Below are positions 5,587 through 7,145 of a stretch of 7,145 bases of DNA, piece after piece. The notes beneath the pieces were generated by a model. The model was not told the origin of the DNA. It saw only the letters and a program-made list of their open reading frames with translations, and ran no database searches. The position numbers and the translations under genes are program-made. How positions within the stretch are numbered: the first letter of the stretch is position 1; every line of letters starts with the position of its first letter. Source of the DNA: Gammaproteobacteria bacterium (GTDB lineage: Bacteria > Pseudomonadota > Gammaproteobacteria > Pseudomonadales > Pseudohongiellaceae); assembly GCA_016762995.1 (NCBI GenBank), contig JAESUT010000204.1, positions 1,934 through 9,078 of the forward strand, written 5' to 3'.

Positions 5587-6351
5587 ATGCCTATTATTGA
5601 AGTAAAAGACCTCGCGAAGAAATACCCGCTCCCCGGCAATAAATCTGAATTCTTTTATGCCGTCGATGGTATTTCGCTCAACATCAAGGCCGGAGAAATC
5701 TTCGGCATCCTTGGGCCCAATGGCGCAGGAAAAACAACCACCCTAGAAATGCTCGAAGGCCTAGTTGACATCGATGGCGGCAGCGCAACTATCGACGGCA
5801 TCGATGTTGCCTCGCAACCTTATAAGGTCAAAGAAATTATCGGTGTGCAGTTACAAGCCAACGAATATTTCGACAACGTTTCCCTCAATGAACTTCTTAG
5901 CCTCTTCGCTGCTCTCTACAATCGTGAAGTCGATACCGCAGAGTTGTTAGGTAAAGTTAATTTATTGGATAAGGCACAGGCTAGACCTGGCAACCTTTCC
6001 GGCGGACAGCAACAACGGTTCTCGATTGCCTGCTCGCTAGTCAATAGTCCAAAGGTATTGTTTCTCGATGAGCCGACGACAGGCCTCGACCCGCAAGCCA
6101 AACACAATCTCTGGGACTTAGTGCGTGAGTTGAATGATGCAGGCATGACCATTGTGCTAACTACACACAACATGGAAGAAGCCGAATCCCTGTGTGAACG
6201 TATTGCCATTATGGATCACGGGAAAATAATAGCCGAGGATACGCCGCAGAATTTAATTCTGAAACATGCGCCGGAGCCCCCACAAGCAGCCCTGCATGGC
6301 AATATCGAAGACGTCTTCCTTGCACTTACTGGCCACGGGTTGAGAGATTGA
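5587..6351 (+). CDS. ABC transporter ATP-binding protein (DrrA/CcmA-like, ABC-2 exporter)
   Basis: The cytoplasmic ATPase that powers an ABC-2 type exporter. At 254 residues it is a single nucleotide-binding domain with a short tail. All motifs are intact: Walker A GPNGAGKT (43-50), Q-loop near Q90, signature LSGGQQQR (137-144), Walker B VLFLDE (157-162) with catalytic E162, D-loop GLD (166-168), and the switch H194 in TTHNMEEAE. The wording of these motifs is that of the multidrug-type exporter group (DrrA, YhhJ/YbhF partners) rather than importers. A GGGA seven bases before the ATG gives a fair ribosome site (5576-5579). Its stop codon overlaps the permease start by one base (TGATG), so the two are translationally coupled. 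The substrate (drug, lipid, peptide or polysaccharide) cannot be told from the ATPase. Confidence 0.95.
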   Translation: MPIIEVKDLAKKYPLPGNKSEFFYAVDGISLNIKAGEIFGILGPNGAGKTTTLEMLEGLVDIDGGSATIDGIDVASQPYKVKEIIGVQLQANEYFDNVSLNELLSLFAALYNREVDTAELLGKVNLLDKAQARPGNLSGGQQQRFSIACSLVNSPKVLFLDEPTTGLDPQAKHNLWDLVRELNDAGMTIVLTTHNMEEAESLCERIAIMDHGKIIAEDTPQNLILKHAPEPPQAALHGNIEDVFLALTGHGLRD

Positions 6352-7145
6352 TGCCGACTAAACTACAGCTACACCTATCCAAGATATTCCTGAAAATTTT
6401 CTTACGAGACAGGCAATCTATTTTCTTCAGCCTATTCTTTCCAATTATTTTTATGACTGTATTCGCTTTTGCAAACAGCGGCGAAGTCGATCCCATCAAA
6501 CTCGGTATCGTGAATAACTCATCTAGCGAAGTTGCCGCTGAATTTTCACAGATGCTGAATGACAACCCGCTATTTAATATCACGCTAGGGGAAGAGTTAG
6601 CACTACGCGCAGAACTCAAAGAAGGCGATCAGACCATGGTGCTGATACTGCCCGAGGACTTCGATGCACAAAGTAATGGAGCTGAGTTGCAGCTACTCGT
6701 GGATGCGGCGCAGGTACAACAACTAGGCCTAATCATGCCACTGCTCGAACAGACACTAGTCTCGATCGAACGTGAATTTAGGAATATCGAGCCGATGTTT
6801 ACCTTCACCGTTGAGGACGTGCAGGCGCGCTCGCAACGTTATCTGGATTTTCTGTTACCGGGTTTAATGGCCTTTACTCTTATGCAGCTTAGTATCGCTG
6901 GCAGCGGATTTAATGTCGTTGAGTTTCGCCGCAAAGGCATACTGAAGAGGCTTTTTGTTACACCGATCAAGCCTGGTGATTTCATAACTGCGATTGTTCT
7001 AGCCAGAATGGTAATCGTACTCATTCAGCTCACGGTGCTGATTCTTTTCGCCGTGACTGTACTCGATGTCAGGATTGTCGGCAATTTCGCATCCTTCTAT
7101 TTAATGATTATTCTGGGCACCTTTATTTTCCTCTGCCTAGGGTTC
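6351..7145 (+). CDS. ABC-2 type transporter permease, C-terminus missing at window edge
   Basis: The membrane half of the exporter with the preceding ATPase. I translated 265 open codons that run to the window edge; family members are usually about 370-400 residues. A basic N-terminus leads to TM1 (about 22-41), then a soluble domain outside the membrane (42-165), TM2 (166-187), the conserved cytoplasmic segment EFRRKGILKRLFVTPI (191-206) typical of ABC-2 permeases and thought to contact the ATPase, TM3 (212-236) and TM4 (from 247). The large loop after TM1 places it with the YhhJ-like (ABC2_membrane_3) group rather than the compact six-helix type. The start ATG shares one base with the ATPase stop, and no separate ribosome site is obvious, which fits translational coupling. 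Substrate is unknown. Confidence 0.92.
   Translation, partial: MPTKLQLHLSKIFLKIFLRDRQSIFFSLFFPIIFMTVFAFANSGEVDPIKLGIVNNSSSEVAAEFSQMLNDNPLFNITLGEELALRAELKEGDQTMVLILPEDFDAQSNGAELQLLVDAAQVQQLGLIMPLLEQTLVSIEREFRNIEPMFTFTVEDVQARSQRYLDFLLPGLMAFTLMQLSIAGSGFNVVEFRRKGILKRLFVTPIKPGDFITAIVLARMVIVLIQLTVLILFAVTVLDVRIVGNFASFYLMIILGTFIFLCLGF

Noticed and set aside
5765..7024. Alternative frames inside the ABC ATPase and permease
   Set aside because: The main frames hold all ABC motifs and the ABC-2 permease signature; the others are antisense or frame-shifted by-products.
5460..7145. Small membrane protein and ABC exporter as one functional operon
   Set aside because: A strong Rho-independent terminator at 5460-5489 separates them, and the exporter has no visible need for the small protein.

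Overview
The window looks like chromosomal DNA of a Gram-negative bacterium, most plausibly a marine-type gammaproteobacterium. The supporting signs are mid-range GC by eye, a lipobox secretory lipoprotein, an Sec-exported amidohydrolase, sigma70-like promoters and short coupled operons. The taxonomic guess is an inference from gene content and style; no rRNA or marker gene is present. There are no mobile elements, CRISPR arrays, tRNAs or rRNAs.

Layout. (1) Positions 1-932, minus strand: the first 310 codons of a PLP-dependent threonine-synthase-like enzyme, cut by the left edge. (2) Positions 933-1272: a 340-bp divergent control region. It holds a good minus-strand promoter whose 17-bp spacer is almost exactly filled by a perfect 19-bp palindrome, a second interrupted dyad, a possible 11-codon Thr-containing upstream ORF, and a weak plus-strand promoter. 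(3) Positions 1273-5000, plus strand: two genes 29 bp apart, a lipoprotein M13 (neprilysin/PepO-like) zinc metallopeptidase and a secreted D-aminoacylase-type amidohydrolase, followed by a weak terminator-like hairpin. (4) Positions 5094-5489: a self-contained unit of promoter, 91-residue three-helix membrane protein (PLDc_N-like) and a strong terminator. (5) Positions 5587-7145: an ABC-2 type exporter, ATPase then permease, overlapping by one base. The permease is cut by the right edge.

How the genes may work together. The peptidase and the amidohydrolase are both predicted to act outside the cytoplasm and are probably co-transcribed. A plausible shared job is breaking down peptides and releasing acyl groups from N-acyl- (perhaps D-) amino acids in the periplasm or at the cell surface. 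The ABC ATPase and permease form one exporter of unknown substrate. I see no functional link between the exporter, the small membrane protein and the peptidase pair.

I did not find a clearly novel multi-gene system. The best leads are the palindrome inside the promoter spacer, the loss of the usual metal-binding Cys (Asp instead) in the amidohydrolase, and the degenerate N-terminal zinc ribbon of the threonine-synthase-like protein.
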